A DNA stretch of 16,071 nucleotides. Origin: an uncultured Verrucomicrobiota bacterium. GTDB taxonomy: Bacteria; Verrucomicrobiota; Kiritimatiellia; RFP12; UBA3636. The position numbers and the translations under genes were made by a program. This document shows, piece after piece, positions 1-6,821 of this stretch (positions are counted from its first letter, which is position 1; the number at the start of each line of letters is the position of its first letter). The stretch is from positions 1 to 16,071 of the forward strand of contig CAMNDA010000391.1 in NCBI GenBank assembly GCA_946534745.1. The letters are read 5' to 3'. The notes beneath the pieces are model-generated. The model made no database searches. It was not told the DNA's origin and worked only from the letters and a program-made list of their open reading frames with translations.

Positions 1-661
1 CGTCTGCACCTTCCACCCTGAAGAGCCGCCCGCCGTTGGCGAACGCGGAAAACGCGCTTGCAATCTCAAGCCCGCTCGCCGTGACATCGCGACCGAACCC
101 CGAACGGATCCTCCGAACCGCCTGCTCTTCCTCCGTTCCATCCGCTTGATCGAAATGGAGCCCGAACGCTTTGAGCGTCCTGGCTTCTCCTTCCGCGCCG
201 AGCGCGAGCGCCAGACGCGCACCGCCGCGCTGCGAGGACCATTGGATCGTTTCGGCCAATGTGAACTCCGTTCGCCCTCGAGTGAAGTCAAGAATCTTGA
301 CGCCGCCAATGGTCTGCTCCGAAACGTCGAGCATCGTGTTCGTTTGAACGACGCCCGCATCGAGCGCTCCGGCCGCGAGGAACGGAAGAACGAGCTGGCC
401 GATCTCGAAGCGATCCTCGTTCCACGGCATCCCGCCGCCGATCGTCTCCGCGCAGACGATCTCTCCCGTGTCCGCGTCCTGGACAACCGCCCAGCACTGA
501 TCCGCCGGATTGCTCGCCTTGCCGTCCGCCAGCGCATCCCGGACAATCGCCGCGATTCGCTCCCAAGCCGCAGTTCGTTCCACGGCGCCGTTATCCTGTG
601 CCGTCGCACACATTGCCACGGCCACAACCGTATAGAGAGCGCTTCGAGTCATTGCGTTCAT
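1..661 (-). CDS. Secreted penicillin-binding-protein-like transpeptidase domain, probably inactive (3' end outside window)
   Basis: I translated this by hand: 220 residues from the ATG at 661, running off the left edge. Residues 1-21 form a signal peptide (MNAMTRSALYTVVAVAMCATA, cleaved before QD), so the protein should be exported. The order of landmarks follows the transpeptidase domain of class A/B penicillin-binding proteins: AVVQDADTGEIVCAE (58-72, strands before the active site), FEIGQLVLPFLAAGAL (85-100, usually YEPGStfKP..aaaL), ILDF (123-126), LAETIQWSSQRGG (135-147, normally the SSN motif) and VTASGLEIASAFSAFANGG (193-211). The nucleophile SxxK is replaced by Q89-L-V-L92, and the Asn of SxN by Gln144. 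The KTG motif would lie outside the window. It is the last visible gene of the five-gene operon, 42 nt after the stop of the preceding gene. I infer a non-catalytic peptidoglycan- or partner-binding role. The family call is by motif order only. Confidence 0.72.
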   Translation of the reverse strand, partial: MNAMTRSALYTVVAVAMCATAQDNGAVERTAAWERIAAIVRDALADGKASNPADQCWAVVQDADTGEIVCAETIGGGMPWNEDRFEIGQLVLPFLAAGALDAGVVQTNTMLDVSEQTIGGVKILDFTRGRTEFTLAETIQWSSQRGGARLALALGAEGEARTLKAFGLHFDQADGTEEEQAVRRIRSGFGRDVTASGLEIASAFSAFANGGRLFRVEGAD

Positions 662-703
662 GCGAATCTTTCTTGTGACGAGTCGTTGTATTGGTCGAAA
701 CAT

Positions 704-2320
704 TCAAAACAGCATTGCGGGTCTATGCGCCCAGGGATTTCCGGGAAAATCGCCCTCGTGCTTCCGTAGCACTTCACTCGTGTTACCAATTCGTTCCCAC
801 TCTTGTGCATCGTCGTAGCGTTCCAGGACACACATGACAGCGGCAGTAGCTCCAATCGCAACGACCGCCACGACACCACCGACGAAGAATGCTCCGACGG
901 TCATTCCGCCCCCGCCAGCCGCCACGGCGCCGCCTCCGTACATCGCGAGAGAAGCATTGTATGCAGCAGCGCCCGAGAGCGTCGAAATCGCCGTTCCCGT
1001 GCTGGCCGTTCCCCATGCCGCTGCTGCCGCCATCATCGCGGAGTATGTCGCCATGCCGGCCAGGGCACCGCCCGTTCCGGCAATGGCTGTTCGATGTGCT
1101 TCGTCCGCGTCGTAGAGACCCAATGCATAGCCGCCATAGGAAAATGACAAGGCACCAATGATGCCTCCTGCGGCCTTTGGAAGGAGCGCGACTGTTCTTG
1201 ACGGAAGCAGCCCCATACTCCGTCCGAGGGCGATGGACCGGCTTCGAAATGCCGCGTTCCGAAGGAGTGCTTGCGATGTCGCCAATTGAGCTGCCTCTGC
1301 GGATCCGGCGGAGAAGGATCCCAAACCAGCCATCGTGCCAGCCCGCTTCCAGTCTAAGGTCTCGTCAGACAACAATTGCACAACGGCGTCGAGTCCGCCG
1401 GCGGCAATCCCGCCGGCGGCCAGAACCGTCCCCGTAGTCCCGGCGAGACGGAGGGTGGCGTCTTTCCGCGACAAGGCAGTCTGTGCCGTTTTGGCATGGG
1501 CGTACATCCGCCGGGCGAGGTCGCGCGATTCGGCCTTGCCGGCGACGAGATTCATTTTCCTTACTTCGCCGATAAGTTCGGCAACGACGATCCTCTTTGG
1601 GCGACCGACAATCTGGATAGGACGCATGGAACGTTCCGCACCGATTGCGAAACCGTCTGGTCCAAGTCTCTGAACGGAAATCCGTGCGACGTCGCCGTCA
1701 ATCTTCACGCGAAAGAGCTCCGTCCGATACGACACCCTCCCTTCAGCCGCTGCACGGAGATAATTCGCACGAAGACGGAAAGGGCGCGCCTTTGATTCAC
1801 CGTGACGACCGGCTACATCCGTTGCCTTGTCGTCCCAATTTCTTGCGAGCTTCAAAAGTCGTTTTGAAATCCACGACTCGCTCATCTGTCGGCCATCCTT
1901 CGTCAGACCGAGCCTGCTCGACCCAAACTTCGTTTCGCCGACGATCAACCCCGTCGGGCGTCCCGTCCTGTCGAATTTCATCCAGACGTGATCAATGCCT
2001 TGGGGACCGTTGCGAGGTGTGATTGGCTTCCACCCGCCGGAAGCGTGAAGCTGGCTGTTCACGAGCGCTTCGCCGACGTTCCCGTGCAGACGCGGCGTCA
2101 GGATCGTTGCTTGGGCGAGAGCGACTTCCGGCTCCATCGCGGAAAGAATCGCGGTCGAAACGAGTCCCATCTTGAAGGCTGTAGATGGAACTTCCCACGC
2201 GGGAAGCGCATGATGTTCGTTCGCTATGTTGGAGACGAGCCCGGTATCGGGCTCCTTAGCGGAAAGCATCCCGACTGACAACAGCAGTACTGTCGCGCCC
2301 AGTAAAATACTGCGACGCAT
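704..2320 (-). CDS. Exported protein with PD-(D/E)xK nuclease-like domain and glycine/alanine-rich membrane-like C-terminus
   Basis: A 538-residue protein. ATG at 2320 is chosen because a GGAGG lies 9 nt upstream and the preceding TAG ends 1 nt before it; a longer frame to 2425 only overlaps the upstream gene. Residues 1-21 are a signal peptide (MRRSILLGATVLLLSVGMLSA). Residues 78-155 resemble nuclease domains of polymorphic toxins: GNVGE (80-84), GPQGIDHVW (105-113), VGETKFGSSRLG (127-138), QMSESWI (145-151). Asp110, Glu129 and Lys131 fit a PD-(D/E)xK active site. Residues 160-290 are basic and unassigned. From about 292 to 498 the protein is rich in Gly and Ala with several hydrophobic segments (about 296-310, 383-400, 411-435, 463-497) and GxxxG-like spacing, followed by a soluble tail. 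Likely location is envelope or periplasm. No cognate immunity protein is evident. The nuclease-fold call is by motif; function, target and topology are unknown. Confidence 0.75.
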   Translation of the reverse strand: MRRSILLGATVLLLSVGMLSAKEPDTGLVSNIANEHHALPAWEVPSTAFKMGLVSTAILSAMEPEVALAQATILTPRLHGNVGEALVNSQLHASGGWKPITPRNGPQGIDHVWMKFDRTGRPTGLIVGETKFGSSRLGLTKDGRQMSESWISKRLLKLARNWDDKATDVAGRHGESKARPFRLRANYLRAAAEGRVSYRTELFRVKIDGDVARISVQRLGPDGFAIGAERSMRPIQIVGRPKRIVVAELIGEVRKMNLVAGKAESRDLARRMYAHAKTAQTALSRKDATLRLAGTTGTVLAAGGIAAGGLDAVVQLLSDETLDWKRAGTMAGLGSFSAGSAEAAQLATSQALLRNAAFRSRSIALGRSMGLLPSRTVALLPKAAGGIIGALSFSYGGYALGLYDADEAHRTAIAGTGGALAGMATYSAMMAAAAAWGTASTGTAISTLSGAAAYNASLAMYGGGAVAAGGGGMTVGAFFVGGVVAVVAIGATAAVMCVLERYDDAQEWERIGNTSEVLRKHEGDFPGNPWAHRPAMLF

Positions 2321-2321
2321 T

Positions 2322-3890
2322 CTAGAAGTCCTCCAGCCGAATCTTCGGCTCCTCGACCATCCAGCGAACCGAAAGGACTTTCCGAGCCTCATCCATTTTG
2401 TCGTAGTACTTTCCGAATGTGTCATTGAACAGCCGCGAAGTTTCTGGTGTCAGCAGAGATTGGTCAATGCGATAAAAACCGTAGATGGCTGTCACGATGA
2501 ATGCCTTGTGTTCGTTTTTGACATCCCAGTAGTTCGGCCCGCCGGAAGATCGCTGAAGAGCCTGAGAAATCAACACGTCCGCTTTGTAAATCGAATCGTA
2601 GTCGTCTTCGTTTGTCAATTCTGCCAAGGAAATCGAGCGGGCGAAATCACGGACGTATTTCTTGATGAATTCGCTTTCGTTCTTGAATCCTTTGTTTTTG
2701 GGGAGACGACCAAATCCAGATGGTCCGGTATTCATGACATCCCAACTGTCGAACGCCAACTTGCAACAGTTCGCGACGAACTTCTGATACTCGTTCATCT
2801 GCTGACGCTTCTCGTTGGCGACCTTCTCCATGATGGCGGCAACCGATTGCTGGACTTCGGTCTGAGCATCGGTTCCGCGAATGCGGCGAACTTCTGCAGT
2901 CACCCGCGCGACCTGGCCCGTGTAGAACTCAACATTACGCTGGTGGGGCGCGGAAGACATCGCCTTGGGAGGATTGGCCGTGGCGATTGTCTGGATCACT
3001 TGGAGAATCGGCGCGTCATGGCTGGCGTTGAATCGGTCGATGGCATCCACGAGACGTTTCGGGAATCCGTTGATTCGATCCGTTTCGGCCTTTTCGAGAT
3101 TGCTTCGATCGAGGAACCAGAGCTGCGACATGGCGCTTTCCGCGACGCCGGACAGCTGGAGAATCAGGCACTCCTTCTCCGCGACTTCCGCCGTCTTGCC
3201 GGCGACCAGTAGTTCCGCATAGGAGACTACCTCCCGATCAAGTTCATCGAGAAGTTTCCCGACCGCCTCGATGGCGGCGCTCGGCCCCTCGTCCGTGATG
3301 TCTTCGACATCCTCGTTCGCGGCCGATTCGGCGAACAGCGATGTTCGAAACTGGGCGCACTTGTTCCGAAGGGCGAAAGCGTCATCCATCTTCCCTGGCT
3401 CGACACGGACAAGTGCAAGCTCGGCGAGACGTTCTAGAATTGCAGCCTCGGCAATCCGATCTTCGCCAGGGGCTGCCTTGAAAACCGCCTCGGCATACTC
3501 TTTCAGAACGTCAAGAAGGTCGTTGTCGGATGCATGTTCAACCGCGTTCCGCCAGTAGTAGCCTGCCCGGACATGGTCTCCAGACTTTTCCAGTTCACGT
3601 GCTTTTGCGATGGCAGACCCGCACCGATCCGGTTCATCGGTCGAGGAAGAACGCCTCGGTTCGCCTAGCGATCTTTTCAAGCTGTCAACGCTCGACTGAA
3701 CTACGGCGATTCGATCCGTCAATTCAGACACATCGATTGATGTTGTCCGTTCTTTGCGTAGACCGAGGATGCAACCGAGGACAAACACCCCGATGGCGAT
3801 GACGAAACCAGCCATTGCACGTTTCCGATTTCCGGACGTGCGCGCATGTCTTTCATTCATTGTTTTTTGAGAAGCTTCGGATTCGTTCAT
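2322..3890 (-). CDS. Single-pass membrane protein with large helical extracytoplasmic domain, unknown function
   Basis: A 522-residue protein I do not recognise. The start at ATG 3890 has GGGAG 8-9 nt upstream, just after the stop of the preceding gene (15-nt gap); a second in-frame ATG at residue 11 lacks such a site. Residues 1-24 are polar and basic (NRKR at 21-24), and 25-43 form one transmembrane helix, consistent with N-in topology and a large extracytoplasmic part. Residues 52-75 look like a short coiled coil. Residues 90-190 are helical with TPR-like character (AKARELEKSGDHVRAGYYWR). Residues 195-345 remain acidic and helical, and 355-522 form a second charged domain with many aromatics. 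No catalytic motif was found. The 1-nt junction with the next gene points to stoichiometric co-expression and perhaps a scaffold role. It could be a divergent TPR-lipoprotein-like adaptor, but no lipobox is present. Confidence 0.8.
   Translation of the reverse strand: MNESEASQKTMNERHARTSGNRKRAMAGFVIAIGVFVLGCILGLRKERTTSIDVSELTDRIAVVQSSVDSLKRSLGEPRRSSSTDEPDRCGSAIAKARELEKSGDHVRAGYYWRNAVEHASDNDLLDVLKEYAEAVFKAAPGEDRIAEAAILERLAELALVRVEPGKMDDAFALRNKCAQFRTSLFAESAANEDVEDITDEGPSAAIEAVGKLLDELDREVVSYAELLVAGKTAEVAEKECLILQLSGVAESAMSQLWFLDRSNLEKAETDRINGFPKRLVDAIDRFNASHDAPILQVIQTIATANPPKAMSSAPHQRNVEFYTGQVARVTAEVRRIRGTDAQTEVQQSVAAIMEKVANEKRQQMNEYQKFVANCCKLAFDSWDVMNTGPSGFGRLPKNKGFKNESEFIKKYVRDFARSISLAELTNEDDYDSIYKADVLISQALQRSSGGPNYWDVKNEHKAFIVTAIYGFYRIDQSLLTPETSRLFNDTFGKYYDKMDEARKVLSVRWMVEEPKIRLEDF
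2330..2334 (-). promoter_or_regulatory. Ribosome binding site fixing the start of the nuclease-like gene
   Basis: GGAGG on the minus strand, 9 nt upstream of ATG 2320, inside the last codons of the upstream gene. It supports starting at 2320 instead of at the longer in-frame start at 2425, and suggests translational coupling. Confidence 0.75.
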
Positions 3891-3905
3891 TGTTGTGGCT
3901 CCCGT

Positions 3906-4970
3906 TTATCCTTGGGAAATCGGGCGGAAATACTCAACGGCCTTGTTTCCGAGACGACGGCACAGCCAGTAATTGACCGTCCCCTCGCCGACCTTGGCGA
4001 AAAGTTTCCCCGCCGCGGGGATAATCTGTCCGAACCAGGGTCCAGCCCCTTCCGCATCTTTGCCGAGAACATCGACGAGTTTCTCGACCAGAGTTTCCGA
4101 TCCCTTTTCCGCAATCTCGCCTAGATGGCCTGCGACATACAGGTCGAATGCCCAATCGCAGGCAAGACGAAAAGCCTTTGCTCCCGAACAAGTTCGTCCG
4201 TAGAGCGATGCGATTCGCTCAATCATTCTGGTGCTATTGTAGAACACGGCAAGAACGTCTACGATTTTCCAAGGCGAACCAGCCGTCTTGATGGCAACCA
4301 GAAGAGCATGGTCTCCAATGATTGTCCGGGCTCGTTCCTCTACGGCTTCATCAAATGCTTTCCTATTGTCGCTCCACTTGCCCAATCGAGTGGAATCGAA
4401 AACGGAAAGGCTCTTCAGGGCGTCCCCGGCCGCTTTCCGAGAGAAAACACATTCGGAATCCTTTGAAGATGTCTCGGGAAACTGATTGCAAAACCGGCGA
4501 AAACAATCCTTGTCGGTTGCAAGTGTCTTGTAGTAATCGACAAGGCCTTTCTTCGCAGGCTCGCGTACATCTTCGGGATTCCATTGTCGCGGTTGTTTTG
4601 AAGAGAATGCACGAACAATCCGAAAGAGCCAAATGGCCACGGCGATGATGAGCACGCCTTCTGCGAAAAGGGCGAACTCCCGCAACGGAGTTCCCAGACG
4701 AATTGTGTGTTGGACAACGACTCCAATTTTGAATCCCAGCCATAGCAGAATGGTCCAGCAAACGAGCCACGCGCCGAGTCCGAACCAAGAGGAGCGAACC
4801 TCGGGACCACTTTCCTGCTTACCCGAAACGAGATCGTTTCCAGTGGGCGCGCGAAACGGATGGTCGTCGGCACTGGTTGCGATCTTTCCACCACCGACCC
4901 GCGGTTTCGGTTCTGGGTCAAAATCGCCTGGACGTCCTTGTGGTACAACGGCGGTGTTGTTGTCATTCAT
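3906..4970 (-). CDS. ycjF: YcjF-family (DUF697) inner-membrane protein
   Basis: A 354-residue protein whose ATG directly abuts the TAA of the upstream gene; AGGAG lies 9 nt before it. Residues 1-60 are polar, Pro/Gly-rich and probably cytoplasmic. Two transmembrane helices follow, at about 64-86 and 98-116. The C-terminal part (about 210-350) carries the DUF697 pattern: the stretch around VDVLAVFYNSTRMIERIASL (237-256), then YGRTCSG (257-263), and the closing VNYWLCRRLGNKAVEYFRPI (332-351), which matches the family's usual ending of an Asn and an Arg-Leu-Gly followed by an aromatic-Arg-Pro. In Enterobacteria YcjF is the partner of the GTPase YcjX and is part of the phage-shock (Psp) regulon; its exact biochemistry is unsettled. 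Here it sits next to a YcjX homologue but no psp gene is visible. The middle region (120-210) is more charged than I would expect and less conserved. Confidence 0.85.
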   Translation of the reverse strand: MNDNNTAVVPQGRPGDFDPEPKPRVGGGKIATSADDHPFRAPTGNDLVSGKQESGPEVRSSWFGLGAWLVCWTILLWLGFKIGVVVQHTIRLGTPLREFALFAEGVLIIAVAIWLFRIVRAFSSKQPRQWNPEDVREPAKKGLVDYYKTLATDKDCFRRFCNQFPETSSKDSECVFSRKAAGDALKSLSVFDSTRLGKWSDNRKAFDEAVEERARTIIGDHALLVAIKTAGSPWKIVDVLAVFYNSTRMIERIASLYGRTCSGAKAFRLACDWAFDLYVAGHLGEIAEKGSETLVEKLVDVLGKDAEGAGPWFGQIIPAAGKLFAKVGEGTVNYWLCRRLGNKAVEYFRPISQG

Positions 4971-6434
4971 TTATGAGATCTCCTCTTTGAGGCCGAGAAG
5001 GAAACGGGCGATTCGATCAAGACCAGAATGCCTAGGTCCACGCTTTTTCGGCGTTTTGAAGTTCGGCGGATTGGCTTCCTTCTCGTTCATTGAACCTCGC
5101 AGGTTTTCAAAGTTTAACTCCTCCCCTTCCGATGGAATTGAACATAATGTTTTTGGCGAAGTCTGGTTGGATTGTGTTACTGCTGCCGAACAAGACGTAA
5201 ATACGGCCGACTCCGCTTTATCTCCAATGTCAAATATGTCGCGGACAATCGTTCCCAGCATGCGTTTTGCTTGCGCAACAAGATTTGTTCGAGATTCATC
5301 TGAATCAGCCCTGTCGATTTTCGTGACAACGATTCTAACACGATCTTTGTCGACACGCTCGCGGAAGATGCCGTTCATTATCCAGGTCCCCAGGCTGGCT
5401 TTTGGATTCCGCAGGGAACAAAGCATCGATTCAAATTCCTTTTGCGTGGCCTCGTACGCTTCTTCTCCCCGATTCAACGCCGCGAACATATCCACAAGGA
5501 ACAACGCGCAGTGTGCCTGCTTCATCCAATCCACTACGGGGTTTACAAGTTTGTGTTTGTAGGTTTCGAAATTCTTCGAAAATTTCCTTGCAAGTTCCGG
5601 CTTCTTCTCTCTCCAGAAGCGAGACAACGGGACGAACCGACGGGATGCGTCGATGCCGAGGCGATGTTCAATTCCATTTTCGAAGGGCGAATTGCCATTG
5701 GGGTAAACCGTTCCTCCTTCCGAAACGCGAACGGAAGACGGAGATAGAAAGCGAATGTGTTTCTCGTTGAATGCGGTGGCGAGAGTTTCGCCGTACTGAT
5801 GACAAACGATGTCTTCGTCGAAGTCGATTGTCTCGCCATCCCGAGCTTTCCTCTCCTGATCGTCAAGCCATCGTTTGTAGGCGAGGACGGCATCCGCATG
5901 TTTGTCAAGAAAGTCGTCCGACCATTCGTCGAATTTCGTTCCGTACATCGCAAAGTCGGCCATCCGTTCGCCGGGAACATCCAGAAAGCGCATCGTGACG
6001 CGATGGCTTTTCCGCGAGTTGCGGGACCAACGTGAGATCATTGGACCCGTAGCATTCGGCCAACGCAGGTCGAACGAGAAGGCGAGTTCAGACGGACGCG
6101 CCGTTGCCGCCGGCCAGGACTCCCCTGTCCAGAAGGCGGACTGCGCTTCGCGATACGGAAAATCTCCCAAGGCGTCATCGGGACTGCCATGATTCCCCGT
6201 AAGTAGTTTGAAACGGCGGGCCATACGCCCATCCCCGAAATCGAAACGAACGTCATCTTTTGCGTTTTCATCCCGTCCGGGATCATGGAATTCAAAATGC
6301 GAAGCGAGAGACGCCAGAAAAACGGTCTTGCCGCTGTTTTCGGTTCCACAAACGGCAACGCGAATGGTTTGTCCTTTGAGGGCGTCTCTCATGAAATCGA
6401 AAGGACGGCTGGTCGCTAATGTGGATTTGTTCAT
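4971..6434 (-). CDS. ycjX: YcjX-family (DUF463) P-loop GTPase/NTPase
   Basis: A 487-residue protein, first gene of the operon, starting at ATG 6434 with AAAGGA 6 nt upstream. The family signature is strong: IRVAVCGTENSGKTVFLASL (24-43) holds the Walker A motif GTENSGKT (30-37), RFLDVPGERMADF (149-161) corresponds to the DxPGEW-L-D Walker B region of YcjX, CALFLVDMFAALNRGEEAY (309-327) is the conserved VD..aLn.G helix, and RIVVTKIDR (367-375) provides a TKxD guanine-specificity motif. The length is close to the usual 460-490. The last 40 residues are Lys/Arg/Pro-rich (about 450-475) and end in an amphipathic helix, which may contact the membrane or the YcjF partner. Known homologues belong to the envelope-stress Psp regulon in Proteobacteria; the cellular task is not established. 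Here the pair is followed by membrane and exported proteins not usually linked to it. Confidence 0.88.
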   Translation of the reverse strand: MNKSTLATSRPFDFMRDALKGQTIRVAVCGTENSGKTVFLASLASHFEFHDPGRDENAKDDVRFDFGDGRMARRFKLLTGNHGSPDDALGDFPYREAQSAFWTGESWPAATARPSELAFSFDLRWPNATGPMISRWSRNSRKSHRVTMRFLDVPGERMADFAMYGTKFDEWSDDFLDKHADAVLAYKRWLDDQERKARDGETIDFDEDIVCHQYGETLATAFNEKHIRFLSPSSVRVSEGGTVYPNGNSPFENGIEHRLGIDASRRFVPLSRFWREKKPELARKFSKNFETYKHKLVNPVVDWMKQAHCALFLVDMFAALNRGEEAYEATQKEFESMLCSLRNPKASLGTWIMNGIFRERVDKDRVRIVVTKIDRADSDESRTNLVAQAKRMLGTIVRDIFDIGDKAESAVFTSCSAAVTQSNQTSPKTLCSIPSEGEELNFENLRGSMNEKEANPPNFKTPKKRGPRHSGLDRIARFLLGLKEEIS

Positions 6435-6714
6435 GTGTGATCCTTTGTTGGGTGTGAATGTGTCGTATGGTTATTGCCATTCCTTTTGTTTCCGTCGGGA
6501 ACTTGGCGGACTAAAAAGCGGCCTCTTCCTATGTTCTTGTTCCGGGCTCGTAGGAGGGCCTTGTTCAAAACACGGGAAGAGGTCCGCGCACTCGGCGCGC
6601 GTTCTCTCTTGCACGTGTCGCTGAACGAATTTTCCTACGATTCGGAACAAACGACGACTTGCAGAAAGCAATTAGTTGGTTCGGGGTACTTGTGTGGCGG
6701 GGTTCTCCGGGTGT

Positions 6715-6733
6715 GCGCGGCGGGGTGCCGCGC
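6715..6733 (-). terminator. GC-rich hairpin downstream of the ATPase gene
   Basis: The stem GCGCGGC / GCCGCGC (7 bp, perfect) has the loop GGGGT and lies about 90 nt after the ATPase stop. No U-tract follows, so it is not a canonical intrinsic terminator. Its centre (GGCGGGGTGC) matches the centre of the longer palindromes at 8179 and 11492, so it may be a degenerate member of the same repeat family. Confidence 0.4.
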
Positions 6734-6743
6734 GACGGGGCGT

Positions 6744-6772
6744 AGGATACCAGAACCGCCCCATGGATACAA
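6744..6772 (-). promoter_or_regulatory. Weak sigma70-like promoter candidate for the YcjX operon
   Basis: On the minus strand TTGTAT and TATCCT are separated by exactly 17 nt. Matches to consensus are 3 of 6 and 4 of 6. Use of this promoter would give a leader of about 300 nt before YcjX that starts just before the hairpin at 6715-6733. This is a consensus match only. Confidence 0.25.
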
Positions 6773-6821
6773 GCGCGTTTTGCGGCGAAGCGGGCGCGCA
6801 CGAAGGTCCTGGCGAGGCCCT

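Larger units (their letters stand above)
6435..6821. other. 387-nt region without a convincing gene
   Basis: This stretch separates the ATPase stop (6822) from the YcjX start (6434). It contains the hairpin at 6715-6733, a weak promoter-like pair at 6744-6772, a half copy of the window's palindromic repeat (GTGGCGGGGT at 6694-6703) and an inverted repeat, CGAAT-N9-ATTCG, within about 6626-6645. A 66-codon minus-strand frame (6471-6671) starting at TTG has no family resemblance and no good ribosome binding site, so I do not call it a gene. Composition shifts here from the GC-rich right side to the lower-GC operon on the left. Confidence 0.6.

Noticed and set aside
146..769. Plus-strand frame of 207 codons near the left edge
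   Set aside because: It begins with TTG, crosses the end of one minus-strand gene and all of the 5' part of another; the minus-strand translation has a signal peptide and PBP-like landmarks.
2226..3212. Plus-strand frame of 328 codons with hydrophobic-looking segments
   Set aside because: It lies antisense to the well-packed 522-aa gene, has no ribosome binding site and no family resemblance, and breaks the operon logic.
6471..6671. Small minus-strand frame of 66 codons upstream of YcjX
   Set aside because: TTG start without a good ribosome binding site, arginine-rich sequence without similarity I recognise. It could be a leader peptide, but there is no positive evidence.
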